A stretch of 64,000 bases of DNA from Hydractinia symbiolongicarpus. Its lineage: Eukaryota; Cnidaria; Hydrozoa; Anthoathecata; Hydractiniidae. The stretch spans positions 20,186,501-20,250,500 of the forward strand of contig NC_079886.1 of the NCBI RefSeq assembly GCF_029227915.1, written 5' to 3'. The position numbers were made by a program, and so were the translations under genes. The notes beneath the pieces are model-generated. The model made no database searches, was not told the origin of the DNA, and worked only from the letters and a program-made list of their open reading frames with translations. How positions within the stretch are numbered: the first letter of the stretch is position 1; each line of letters opens with the position of its first letter. Positions 1-8,340 of the stretch are shown in pieces.

Positions 1-1
1 G

Positions 2-274
2 AAAAATAATAAATTTGTTTCTTGCCTCGCCCAAGGTCACGACACCCTAAAAGTTTATTCCCATCCTGCGGAAGATATATCATTCACAAACCAATATAAA
101 TTAACCGCCACTATTAATCATTCAGGCACACTGGCGGCTGGTCACTACTGGGCTTTCATAAGCGATCAGGGTGTTAATACATGGTTAAAATGTGATGATA
201 GGGCAGTGATTAGTGTCAAGCCATCTGATCTAGATAACTCCACAGTGTATGTGTTATTTTTTGTCAAAATTTAA
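2..274 (+). pseudogene. C-terminal fragment of retrotransposon-encoded USP (C19) deubiquitinase, copy A
   Basis: The open frame from base 2 to the TAA at 272-274 is the end of a ubiquitin-specific protease fold. It has the USP His box (INHSGTLAAGHYWAF, catalytic His codon 143-145) and the following W-LKCDDRAV strand, which normally carries the second polar catalytic residue. Copies B and C (12.8-13.6 kb and 15.7-16.2 kb) align to it. Copy C shares the upstream KNNKFV-CLA and DISF-N-Y segments, so I assign this to the same USP-bearing retrotransposon and not to a host USP. The N-terminal half and any RT lie outside the window. Where visible the frame is unbroken. Function would be ubiquitin removal by a cysteine protease (family knowledge). 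Whether this copy is complete is unknown. Confidence 0.72.
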
Positions 275-758
275 ATAGTGTGAATTCGCACTAAAACGGG
301 AGTACATATCAAAAGGGGGAGGGATCTCTTTTTTCTAGCGGTTTGAAATTACCCCTGCTGTGTGTTTTACATACAGTTTACCGTTATTCACGAGTTCGCT
401 CACTCGCCGCTTTCCTAGAAAGCAATTATAAGAAGCTTAGCAAGGGGGCTTGGCAATTGCCTTGTCTTTGGGTGTAACGACCCCACTTATAACCCCAGTT
501 CTGTAGGGAGGCTAAGTTGGCTCACTTAGTCTACAGGGTTATCGATCCTGCTATACCTGATGTTACGAAGAAGCTATATAAGGGGTTTTCATTTCTATCT
601 TTCTTGTTTCCGTGACTTTACATCCACGTTCATTACGCCACTGTCTTCAGGCTGGTCCTGACTTACGGCTGGTCCGAAGCAAATGGCTGGTCCAAAGCGA
701 CAACTACCCGTGTAAGGCTGAGTGTTGGGATCCCGTAACACATGTGGAAAGCTACTGC
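275..758 (+). other. 3' untranslated region of copy A and unassigned sequence
   Basis: No gene seen. From about 438 to 500 it carries the conserved 3' motif shared with copy B: AGCAAGGGGG, then CTTGTCTTTGG, a short hairpin (GGG 470-472, 8-nt loop, CCC 481-483) and ACCCCAGT. The rest up to 758 matches nothing else in the window. Confidence 0.55.
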
Positions 759-964
759 CAGGTTCACAAGTCCTGGCGCTCGGGTGGTTGTCTACTCATA
801 TTTATAGTTTTATATTTATTTATTTTTATAGTAAATTCTTTGTTGTATTGTTGTCGTTATGTCTGTCTTCTGTTTTCATGTTGTCAGTTTTTGTGTACCG
901 ACCGTTAGTTGTACGTATTGTATTGTGTAGGGAGGGTTGTTTGGTTCAATTACCTTGAATCTAC
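759..964 (+). repeat. Repeat Y, left copy (direct repeat of 5858-6067)
   Basis: About 206 bp nearly identical to 5858-6067; the right copy has a 4-bp ATTT insertion in a T/A run and a few substitutions. Both copies run from CAGGTTCACAAGTCC to CCTTGAATCTAC. Short ORFs here are low-complexity and shared by both copies, so I do not call them genes. Confidence 0.85.
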
Positions 965-1070
965 TGGCCAAAACTATTGGAATTTAGCTGTCCTTCCCCC
1001 CTACCCCCATACACAATGTTGATTTGTGTTAAATTTTGAGCATTCAAGGAACAGCCAAAGTCAACACTGT

Positions 1071-1138
1071 TTAAGGGGGAGGGGGCAGGTTTCTTCAGTC
1101 CAACAAGAAGGAATTCCATTATATATTGGCCAGGATTG
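1071..1138 (+). repeat. Repeat X, left copy (direct repeat of 5788-5857)
   Basis: G-rich block (AAGGGGGAGGGGGCAGG) followed by TTCTTCAGTCCAACAAG and ending TTGGCCAGGATTG. It lies 107 bp after Y here; at 5.8 kb X directly precedes Y, so the order is permuted. Confidence 0.8.
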
Positions 1139-1513
1139 TCTGAGAGAAATATAAATTATATACAGTTCAGTAGGGGGTGTACATTTTCAAAATAAGACAT
1201 CTACCAAGCACAGAGCTACCACAGCACATCAGCCAGCCTTGTTAGCCACCATTTTTTGATCTGAAACATGTGCAGCCTCTTTTTCGAAATCGCAGCCTCA
1301 TTTCAATGTCAAAATGTAAACAAACCAAAAAAACAGGCTGGCAAGTGCTGTGATAGCCAAATAACAGCCGTAACAAACTTATTTGACATGTGATAGGGGT
1401 GGGGGGTTGTGATACACAAGGAATCTCTATCCACAAACACAAATATAGGCTTTTCTTTGACATATACTATATATAAAATGTCTATATAGATAAAACAACA
1501 AATAAACAAGAAG
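1139..1513 (+). promoter_or_regulatory. Upstream region of the Rep gene with TATA-like box
   Basis: No ORF on the plus strand. TATATAAAA at about 1469-1477 lies ~37-45 bp before the ATG at 1514 and could act as a pol II TATA box. This would leave a very short leader. Inference only. Confidence 0.35.
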
Positions 1514-2800
1514 ATGGCTGAATGCTCAGATCAAAGACAAGTTTACCTTGTCACTTACAGCCGTGCCGACTTGGAAAAGGTGAAGACAAGGGAGGACTTC
1601 GCCGACATTGTGGTACGTGTCTTAAGGGAAGTCGTACAGCAATGGGCTTGTTGTTGTGAGAAACACAAAGAGGAACCCCAGCAAGTTCATTTCCACTTGT
1701 CGATTAAATTGAAAACGGTTCGGCGTTGGAAACAAGTGAAGGCGAATGTTACAAAAAGCCACGGGATAGTTTGCCACTTTCAGGAATTCCCAGCAAATTA
1801 CTATGATGCCTACCGCTACGTCACAAAGGAGGATCCCGATTACATCACTTCCGAGGGGCACCCTTTGTTAACAAATTCACCACAGTCCAAGCCGGCATCG
1901 GCTAAACGTAAAGCTATTCGGTCGGCCTCTGATGTGAACGTTCGCCCAGCCGTACCGAAAAAAAAAGCTGTAACAAAACTTGATGTGATGGATCTCTATC
2001 ACATCATAGTAACCAACAACATCAACACAGAGCGTGAACTTTGCGTCTTGGCGAACTTACAAAAAAATGAAGGAAAAATGGACCTTTTGAAATTTATTTT
2101 GACGATTTCAGATAAACGTCGTTGTGAAATAATACGTAATGCGTGGCGTGTGGAAAATTCGATGAAGGAAAATGATCGTCTGAAATTGACGGCAATTCAA
2201 ATCCTTCAGGAAGCACGAAAAAAGCCCTGTGTTTGTGCTGGTGACTATTATATACATGTTGGTCAAACTCTAGAACAAAACAACATAGACACAAACAAGT
2301 TCCGTGAGGCTGTTACTAATGCATTACGATACGGTAGAAAAAAAGGCAATAACGTCATGCTGATCGGTCCAGCAAACTGTGGCAAGACCTTCGTATTGCA
2401 GCCTCTAACCGAGATATACAACTCTTTTGTATCTCCTGCATCTGGTACTTTTCCATGGGTAGGAGCAGAGAAAGCCGAGGTGGTCTTTCTCAATGACTTG
2501 CGATGGAACGAAAAGCTCATGCCTTGGGGAGACTTTCTCAACCTTTTAGAGGGACTTCCTGTTCACATCTCTGCACCAAAAACACACTATGCTGAGGATT
2601 TGTTATGGGTGAAGAAAACTCCGATATTTGGAACATCAAGTACCAAAATAAGGAAATACGATGGTGGCATTATCAATGACCGCGAAACAGCAATGATGGA
2701 ATGCCGATGGAAATATTTTGAGTTCACTAAGCCTGTGGAGGATCCAAAAGATATTGTGAAGTGTTCCTCCTGCTTTGCCCACCTAATTCTTGGCTATTAA
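1514..2800 (+). CDS. Rep-like protein: HUH endonuclease plus SF3 helicase, intact 428 aa
   Basis: Single uninterrupted ORF from ATG to TAA, no introns. The N-terminal third has the three Rep nuclease motifs in order: VYLVTYS (motif I, near residue 12), VHFHLSI (HUH, His59 and His61) and AYRYVTKED (Tyr about 100-102, Lys105; nicking tyrosine). After a basic linker (150-160) a superfamily 3 helicase follows: Walker A GPANCGKT (about 285-292), Walker B EVVFLNDLRW (about 321-330) and motif C PIFGTSST (about 370-377). This is the layout of replication initiators of small single-stranded DNA viruses and rolling-circle elements, which nick a hairpin origin and unwind it. It lies between repeat X and an array of palindromes. 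A second, broken copy is at 60.7-61.7 kb. It could be an endogenised viral Rep or the sole protein of an HUH transposon. The lack of any stop codon suggests recent origin or selection. Confidence 0.8.
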   Translation: MAECSDQRQVYLVTYSRADLEKVKTREDFADIVVRVLREVVQQWACCCEKHKEEPQQVHFHLSIKLKTVRRWKQVKANVTKSHGIVCHFQEFPANYYDAYRYVTKEDPDYITSEGHPLLTNSPQSKPASAKRKAIRSASDVNVRPAVPKKKAVTKLDVMDLYHIIVTNNINTERELCVLANLQKNEGKMDLLKFILTISDKRRCEIIRNAWRVENSMKENDRLKLTAIQILQEARKKPCVCAGDYYIHVGQTLEQNNIDTNKFREAVTNALRYGRKKGNNVMLIGPANCGKTFVLQPLTEIYNSFVSPASGTFPWVGAEKAEVVFLNDLRWNEKLMPWGDFLNLLEGLPVHISAPKTHYAEDLLWVKKTPIFGTSSTKIRKYDGGIINDRETAMMECRWKYFEFTKPVEDPKDIVKCSSCFAHLILGY

Positions 2801-2850
2801 GTTTATGTTACTTCAAACTCAACACATAGTATATTAGTTTTATCGAATAT

Positions 2851-3260
2851 GTTCAGTTCGCGCCTGTGAACCATCGAAGTATATCAAAGTATTACTTCGA
2901 CGGTTCACGCCCGTGATTCGTTGACTATAAGAAAGACATATAAAAATCTATTTTTTATTATTTGACGGTTCACGCCCGTGAACCGTTGAATTTTAAAAAA
3001 GAATTATCAAATATATTTTCTATAATTTTGACGGTTCACGCCCGTGAACCGTCAATTTCTAAAAAAGAATTATCAAATATATTTTTTATATTTTTGTCGG
3101 TTCACGCCCGTGAACCGTCAATATAAGAAAGACATATAAAAATATTATTTTTATTATTTGACGGTTCATGCTCGTGAACAGTCAATTTCTAAAAAAGAAT
3201 TATTGAATATACTTCTTTAAAATTTCACGATTGACGCCCGTGAACCGTCGAATATAAGAA
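2851..3260 (+). repeat. Array of seven ~24-bp palindromes, ~66-bp period, downstream of the Rep gene
   Basis: Palindrome arms are GACGGTTCACG and CGTGAACCGTC around a 2-nt spacer. Units start near 2853, 2899, 2964, 3030, 3096, 3160 and 3226, so spacing is mostly 64-66 bp. Unit 4 (3030-3053) is perfect; the outer units (first, second, seventh) carry mismatches. The AT-rich spacers are of two kinds, one with AAGAAAGACATATAAAAAT and one with CTAAAAAAGAATTATCAAAT, in mixed order. The first unit begins ~50 bp after the Rep stop codon. Confidence 0.85.
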
Positions 3261-3649
3261 ATAATACTGTTTATATGCTGACAGTCGAAGTCTGTGAAAA
3301 AGATATACAGTTGACTCTCTCTATCTCGACTACCCTCTATCTCGAACATCTCTCTATCTCGAACCAAAGTCTCGGTCCCTTGGACATTTTTGTAGGCTCT
3401 AAGCTATTTTCCTCTCTTTATCTCGAACCTCTCTATCTCGAATACCTCTCTATCTCGAACCAAAATCTCGGTCCCGTCTGACTGTTTCTCTCTCTATCTC
3501 GAACTTTTCCGGATTTAAGAACCTATTTACACTAAAAATCGAATTAAAACGTTCCATTTTCGAACGAAAATGTTTGACGTTCGAATTCTAAAGTCACTCA
3601 CAAAACATTGTTTACAGTGTTTTGAACCAGAAACCTTCTTGAGGTGAAG

Positions 3650-4039
3650 ATGTCGGCTTTAAAAAGAAAACTCAATAACGTTTCTTTAATTCAAAAATGT
3701 CAAATAATTCGGGAAATCGAGAAAGGAATGTCAAACAAGGAGGCAGCAGAAAAAAACGGGATCCCCAAAAATACAATTTCAACTTGGATGAAAAAAAAAC
3801 ATAAGATCCTACAAAGCTTGGAAGAACAAAAAACCGCGTCTGGTTCGAAAAAGGTTCGAGGCTGTGATTATGAGCAGATAGACAAGGCTGTTTTCAAATG
3901 GTTTACTGTTCAAAGAAGCCAAAACATTCCGATCGATGGCAATTTGATAAAAGAAAAGGCACTCAGTTTTGCTAAAAACTTTGATTGTTCAAGTTTCAAG
4001 GCTTTCGATGGTTGGCTGGACAAATGGAAAAAAAGGTAA
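3650..4039 (+). CDS. CENP-B/pogo-type DNA-binding protein, truncated transposase N-terminus
   Basis: I use ATG 3650 as start; the frame opens slightly earlier with a non-ATG codon. The ~129-aa protein begins with a psq-type helix-turn-helix (QKCQIIREIEKGMSNKEAAE, then a second helix NTISTWMKKK). A CENP-B/Tc5-type domain follows, with FKWFTVQRSQNIPIDGNLIKE and ending FDGWLDKWKKR. These two domains form the N-terminal DNA-binding part of Tigger/pogo transposases (family knowledge). Full-length transposases continue for several hundred residues with a DDD catalytic core; this one stops right after the DNA-binding half. It would recognise the TIRs at 3308 and 4612 but not cut them. Whether it is expressed is unknown. 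Confidence 0.75.
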   Translation: MSALKRKLNNVSLIQKCQIIREIEKGMSNKEAAEKNGIPKNTISTWMKKKHKILQSLEEQKTASGSKKVRGCDYEQIDKAVFKWFTVQRSQNIPIDGNLIKEKALSFAKNFDCSSFKAFDGWLDKWKKR

Positions 4040-4103
4040 ATAACATAGTTATAATTTTCATTTCGTGTATAAAAACAACCTGATTACATATCAAACACTA
4101 AAA

Positions 4104-4340
4104 TTACAGCTTCTGTTTTTTCAAAATCTCTACCATTGACTTTTGCCCGGATAAGCTTAGAACACGGGGGACCTGCATTCCATCACCATCTCCAAGATTA
4201 ACTGCCTTTCCAGTAACAGTTATATCACATCTCCCAAATTGATCAGCACGGAGAAAATAAAATATGGTTTTAGCAAACTTTCCATTTTCTCCTAACGGCA
4301 AATGTCCGACTAGTTTCCCATCTTTTTTAATGAAGACAGA
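4104..4340 (-). pseudogene. HIRAN-like domain fragment antisense inside the Tigger element
   Basis: The minus frame reads SVFIKKDGKLVGHLPLGENG, later CDITVTGKAVNLGDGDGMQV and a GQK..VEILKKQ tail. It resembles the HIRAN-type beta-barrel found repeatedly in transposon-linked cnidarian proteins: DG-x-VGHLP, then I-x-VTG, then a G-D-G-(M/L)-x-VP loop. A stop codon lies shortly upstream, so only the C-terminal part of a protein or a captured exon is left. HIRAN domains bind DNA ends in helicases such as HLTF (family knowledge); no function can be inferred for this fragment. Recognition is by motif memory, so confidence is moderate. Confidence 0.45.
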
Positions 4341-4655
4341 GTGGCATCACTTAAACAAAAAAACATAACCGATTTCTTTAAATGAAGCTGTAAATTTATT
4401 TTATGTATTTATTTTAAAAGAAGTCTTGTGCATTGAATATTAACATTTTAACATCTCTCATTGACCTCTATCAACTCCCGATACACTGAAGGTTAAACAT
4501 ACGTTTTTTACGAAAAAATCTAATTTTTGTCAATTTTTCTCTATCTCGAACTTTCTCTATCTCGAACAAATTTTCTGGTCCCTTGCGAGTTCGAGATAGA
4601 GAGAGTCAACTGTATACAGACCAAAACATAAAAATAAGATTTTGTGTTAATACCT

Positions 4656-5771
4656 TCAATATTTTGTTCGCAAACCTTTGCTTTTGATGATTTCGTTCAA
4701 ACGCCTTGGCATAGATGTAATCGTTCGATCGATTATGTCGGTGGAAAACTTTGTGAGTGTTTGTTTACACCTACGGCTAAATTGTTTGTACGTCTCTTTT
4801 GTGATATTCAGTGTTAGAGCATCTTTCTTATGTTTGTTGTCCACCAGATGGAAGATGTTTTCAATGGGATTGAGGTCTGGTGATCTTGGCGGTATTTTGA
4901 AAACTTTGCAACCAATCGCCTCCATCTCTCCCCGTGCCAGGGCACTACTTTGAGATGGGCAATTGTCTTGAAGAAATTGCCTGTCAACGTTATTAGCAGA
5001 TATCTGAAACATTCCTGGTAAATGCTCCCTAACAAAGTTCGCACATGTTTGTCCATTCACATTTCCAGCATACTGGTGACACTTGATTACACCTCGACCG
5101 TGGGCAATTGCAACGAAGAAGCGAGCCATGCGACCACCGACACCTTCTTTCTTCCCCTTCGCTGTGCAGTGTTGGTCGAGACGTTCGCCACGTTTTTTCC
5201 AGGTACGGGTTCGAGACGTACGTGCGTGTTGTGCTGGATTTGTTTTATGTGCCCATCCAACACCGTCGAAATAAAATGATATGTTCTCTGCCCAAAAATT
5301 TGATGGAAGATTCTTGCATCTTCTTGCAAATTCCAACCTTTTTTTTAGATCTTCAGTTAGAAGTTGACCTTTGCGGCGACATTGCGTGAAACCGTATCCC
5401 GCTTTGTTCAAGTACCGTCGAACTGTTCGGTTTGACACATCTCGTTCTGATAAACCTGCCTCTCGCTGTATATCCGTTGAAGAAAAGTCACCAACCGTCT
5501 TGCGTAGTTTTGTGACACTCGTGATAATTTTCCGCATTTCTCTACTTGTGATTTTGCGTGGACGACCCCGTTTTCCCTTAGTGACAGTCAACTTTTCTTT
5601 AAAAACTTCGGCTTTAGGGAGCTTCATGTGTCTATAAAGGGTCGTCCGGGCATACTGAGGGTACATATTTTGCAAGTTGCGAAGTGTTTCACCCTTTTGT
5701 TGATGTAGATAGCGTAGTACCAACGAAAGTTGTAACGGTATCGGATCGTACCGGCGTTTTGTTTTATTCAT
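4656..5771 (-). CDS. Tc1/mariner transposase (DD34E), near-intact 371 aa
   Basis: Uninterrupted ORF, ATG at 5771 to stop at 4656, near the usual 340-375 aa of Tc1-like transposases. The N-terminus has paired helix-turn-helix domains joined by a GRPR-like AT hook (KGKRGRPRKI, residues ~65-75). The catalytic core shows FYFDGVGWAHKTNP (first Asp), GVGGRMARFFVAIAHG, FLQDNCPSQSS (second Asp) and SPDLNPIENIFHLV (Glu). Counting residues between the last Asp and Glu gives 34, so DD34E. It would catalyse cut-and-paste transposition at TA sites. I could not define its terminal inverted repeats, because the Tigger end (4612) and repeat X (5788) lie close on either side. A diverged relative is at 62.4-63.2 kb. 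Confidence 0.88.
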   Translation of the reverse strand: MNKTKRRYDPIPLQLSLVLRYLHQQKGETLRNLQNMYPQYARTTLYRHMKLPKAEVFKEKLTVTKGKRGRPRKITSREMRKIITSVTKLRKTVGDFSSTDIQREAGLSERDVSNRTVRRYLNKAGYGFTQCRRKGQLLTEDLKKRLEFARRCKNLPSNFWAENISFYFDGVGWAHKTNPAQHARTSRTRTWKKRGERLDQHCTAKGKKEGVGGRMARFFVAIAHGRGVIKCHQYAGNVNGQTCANFVREHLPGMFQISANNVDRQFLQDNCPSQSSALARGEMEAIGCKVFKIPPRSPDLNPIENIFHLVDNKHKKDALTLNITKETYKQFSRRCKQTLTKFSTDIIDRTITSMPRRLNEIIKSKGLRTKY

Positions 5772-5787
5772 GGCAACAGGTTTGTCT

Positions 5788-6067
5788 TTAAGGGGGGGAG
5801 GGGGCAGGTTTCTTCAGTCCAACAAGAAGGAATTTCATTATATATTGGCCAGGATTGCAGGTTCACAAGTCCTGGCGCTCGGGTGGTTGTCTACTCATAT
5901 TTATAGTTTTATATTTATTTATTTATTTTTATAATAAATTCTTTGTTGTATTGTTGTCGTTATGTCTGTCTTCTGTTTTCATGTTGTCAGTTTTTGTGTA
6001 CCGACCGTTAGTTGTACGTATTGTATTGTGTAGGGAGGGTTGTTTGGTTCAATTACCTTGAATCTAC
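5788..6067 (+). repeat. Repeats X (5788-5857) and Y (5858-6067), right copies
   Basis: X directly precedes Y here, while on the left they are Y, 107 bp, then X. X begins only 17 bp upstream of the Tc1 start codon. Identity with the left copies looks to be above 95 percent by eye. Confidence 0.85.
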
Positions 6068-6668
6068 AGATTATCCTTGCAAAAAGGGAGATCTTGCATT
6101 GCGTTTTGATCTTTAGAGGGTGTAACCTCTACAATTTTAACTTCAAGGGTCGTTAGACCAGTTCCATCATCACAGCTTGCTGTCTTGTTATCTCAAAATC
6201 AATCTTTATATATATCTAAATGCTTTTTTCAGTGCAACGCAACTCTGGGAAATTTTAAGATTTTTGACATAATTGAAAGAATCCATAGCAAGGAACTCAT
6301 CCATTGTGGTTCAAGAAAAACTTTTGAACAGGTATTAACGCTAACTATTTTTGACCTTACAGGAAAGTGTAATTAGGTCTGCATTGCTTGTGAAAAATTC
6401 ACGGAGTCAGGTCAGTGCTATTGTGTTTAGTATGTTTTATTCTTTGCCTTCCCTGGTCTTTATTTTCAAGTCATTTAAACGTTAAAGAGCCTTTATCGTT
6501 GAAATAATCAGGTTATGAAAGGTTAAATACAAGCTTCAGAAAATGCAAAGAGGAAGGAGTACTGCCGTGAAGGTGGATATGCAGACTTTCTAATTTTTCT
6601 CTTGAAAACGTCTTCTGTGTGTACAGCCATGTCTTTTTCTACAAATAAATGATATATACTGTTTAATT
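6068..6668. other. No gene recognised
   Basis: AT-rich sequence with one short ORF (6185-6376) that matches no family I know and has no clear splice signals. I see no repeats here. Confidence 0.5.
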
Positions 6669-7029
6669 TGTTAGAACAAGAAGATCAGTTAACGCGAGAT
6701 TTAAATGCCAGGTGGAAAACTTTCGCGAAACGAAATCACGACCTAATGCAACGTTTGCTTTCTGAGTCTTGCGACGAAAAAAAAATCCTTTGTTGAAGTA
6801 TTCAAAAGGCAGTGGTTCCAAGTTTCATTGGGCTGCATTTAAATCATTACGCGAAACCAATCCTGAGTTTCATGATGAATATTTGAGGAATAGTGAAAAT
6901 GTACCCAGCGGTTTTGTACATTTTCTCAGAAGCAACTTTTCTGAATTAGGCATCAGTGCAACTTCCCATAGCCGGATTGGATACATAACGGCTAAGTTTA
7001 AAGACTTATTTGATCGAAATGAACAGTAG
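6669..7029 (+). pseudogene. Unrecognised ORF with a frame break
   Basis: Two overlapping open frames make one continuous-looking protein if a one-base slip at the A-run near 6777-6786 is allowed. The upstream part has EDQLTRDLNARWKTF, the downstream part KYSKGSGSKFHWAAFKSLRE and ends FKDLFDRNEQ before a TAG. The content is charged, soluble and gene-like, unlike the AT-rich noise around it. I do not recognise the family. The nearest neighbour is the SWIM/YqaJ pseudogene 1.3 kb downstream, so it may be part of the same element, but nothing in the sequence proves this. Confidence 0.35.
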
Positions 7030-7229
7030 TAGATTTCATTATACATGTCCTACATTAACAATTATTTATTACTATGTTCTTTGACTTATGTTATATTCAT
7101 GTATTTGTTAAAAAAATTCGGCAAGAATACTTACTGTCTTTATCATTTGTTATCTTTTCTTTTGGAGAATGTGGATATTTAATGTTTTTAAGATCACCAA
7201 GTCTAATATGCAGGTTTTTAAAGTTTCAA

Positions 7230-7745
7230 AGTTCAGCAGACACCCCAACCCATATGATCCAAGAAGGTTCAGGAAAACGTAGGTAGAGGTTATATGCCTG
7301 CCCATGTTGTCCAAAAAGGTTTAGGACAATATGGGTAAAGGTTTTATGCCTGCCCATGTTGTCCAAAAAGGTTTAGGACAATATGGGCAGAGGTTATATG
7401 CCTGCCCATGTTGTCCAAGATAGTTTAGGACAATATGGGTAAAGGTTATATGCCTGCCCAAGTTGTCCAAAAGGGTTTAGGACAACATGGGTAGAGGTTA
7501 TATGCCTGCCCATGTTATCCAAAAAGGTTTAGATGAGGACGTGACTTGCGTTACCATGTAAGTTTTGTTGAAAGGTCTTACCCAGGGTGTCAACAATCCG
7601 CATTAACAAAAGATTTATTTTCTGAAAAATAATCAAGCGATAAGTGTATTTTACTTATCCCGACAATATGGGTTGGATTCGGACAATATGGGTTGTTGCC
7701 GTTCTTCGGACAACATGGGTCGGCCGGACAATATGGGTCGGAACA
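7230..7745 (+). repeat. Tandem and dispersed GGACAATATGGG / CCCATGTTGTCC motif array
   Basis: From about 7284 to 7530 there are nearly five 52-bp units. Each has CCCATGTTGTCC, about 11 nt, then GGACAATATGGG, so each unit is an imperfect hairpin. A diverged unit precedes the array near 7250. After a ~130-bp break, GGACAATATGGG recurs four more times at 7662-7740, once as GGACAACATGGG. The short peptide rich in CP and NP on the minus strand is only a translation of this repeat. Confidence 0.8.
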
Positions 7746-8340
7746 GCTCCATTGTGGATATTTGATTGTAACTACATGATAACAGAATTGCAGAATAAAA
7801 TCGAATGGAGGCTTGTGAATAAGTGTACATTCGCGGCCAAACAAGAATACAATCTCGCCGGGTGTGCCGGAATTTAATTTCGTGCATCTTATATTGAATC
7901 CGTGCCATTTTTGAGCTACTGGTGCCTCAATTAAAGCAAGAGAACTGTTATTGTTGGCTTGTCATGGCTAGTAAATTCAAGTTGTGAGCCAGTTTTACTT
8001 AGCAAGCTTACGTTAAATGATTCCAACTTATGGAGTCATCTGGCACTCAAAAAACTACTCTCCATACAAAAAAAAAGCATCGATAATTTTGGTGTGTTAA
8101 ATTTTAGGAAAACAATATCCTGGCGAAGGTTAAATGACATATAGAGGATAACTTTAAAGTTTATTTAGATAAACGAGATTATAATTGAGCTAGCTAGCTA
8201 GCTATAAATAGCTTAACTACTTACATATTAAAAAAGTTTGCTAGATATCTTTTGCAACTGTATATCAGTTAACACAGTGCATGAATAGATGATCATTCAA
8301 TAGCATAGCAGTATTTTTTTAATTTATTTTTTACTAGGGC
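7746..8340. other. No gene recognised
   Basis: Short ORFs only. A GCTAGCTAGCTAGCTA run lies at about 8190. I see no domain or splice structure I trust. Confidence 0.45.

Larger units (their letters stand above)
3308..4612 (+). mobile_element. Tigger/pogo-type DNA transposon, non-autonomous, TA-flanked
   Basis: Terminal inverted repeats begin CAGTTGACTCTCTCTATC at 3308 and end with its complement at 4612. TA dinucleotides at 3306-3307 and 4613-4614 are the target-site duplication expected of Tc1/mariner/pogo elements. The ends contain several repeats of CTCTATCTCGAAC. Inside are a DNA-binding ORF (3650-4039) and, on the other strand, a HIRAN-like fragment (4104-4340). No DDE catalytic domain is present, so the element could move only in trans. 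Removing it rejoins GATA with TACAGACC as the pre-insertion site. Confidence 0.85.

Noticed and set aside
1-560. A host USP gene exon
   Set aside because: Closest match in the window is the retrotransposon USP of copies B and C, and the following 3' UTR carries that element's hairpin motif.
612-958. ORFs of 78-98 codons in repeat Y
   Set aside because: Low-complexity, hydrophobic translation of a T-rich repeat; overlapping frames; also present as 68 codons in the other copy of Y. No domain.
2851-3260. CRISPR-like array of 24-bp palindromes with ~42-bp spacers
   Set aside because: Spacers belong to two related families and are not unique; no Cas genes; eukaryotic setting. Better read as origin-like or satellite repeats.
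4656-5771. ORFs on the plus strand overlapping the Tc1 transposase
   Set aside because: They are shadow frames of the transposase; no domain or start context.
7230-7545. CRISPR-like array (regular repeats with spacers)
   Set aside because: The spacers are themselves repeated, the unit is a tandem satellite, and the DNA is eukaryotic.
7590-7908. Minus-strand ORFs rich in CP/NP (for example PILSESNPYC)
   Set aside because: Direct translation of the GGACAATATGGG repeats.
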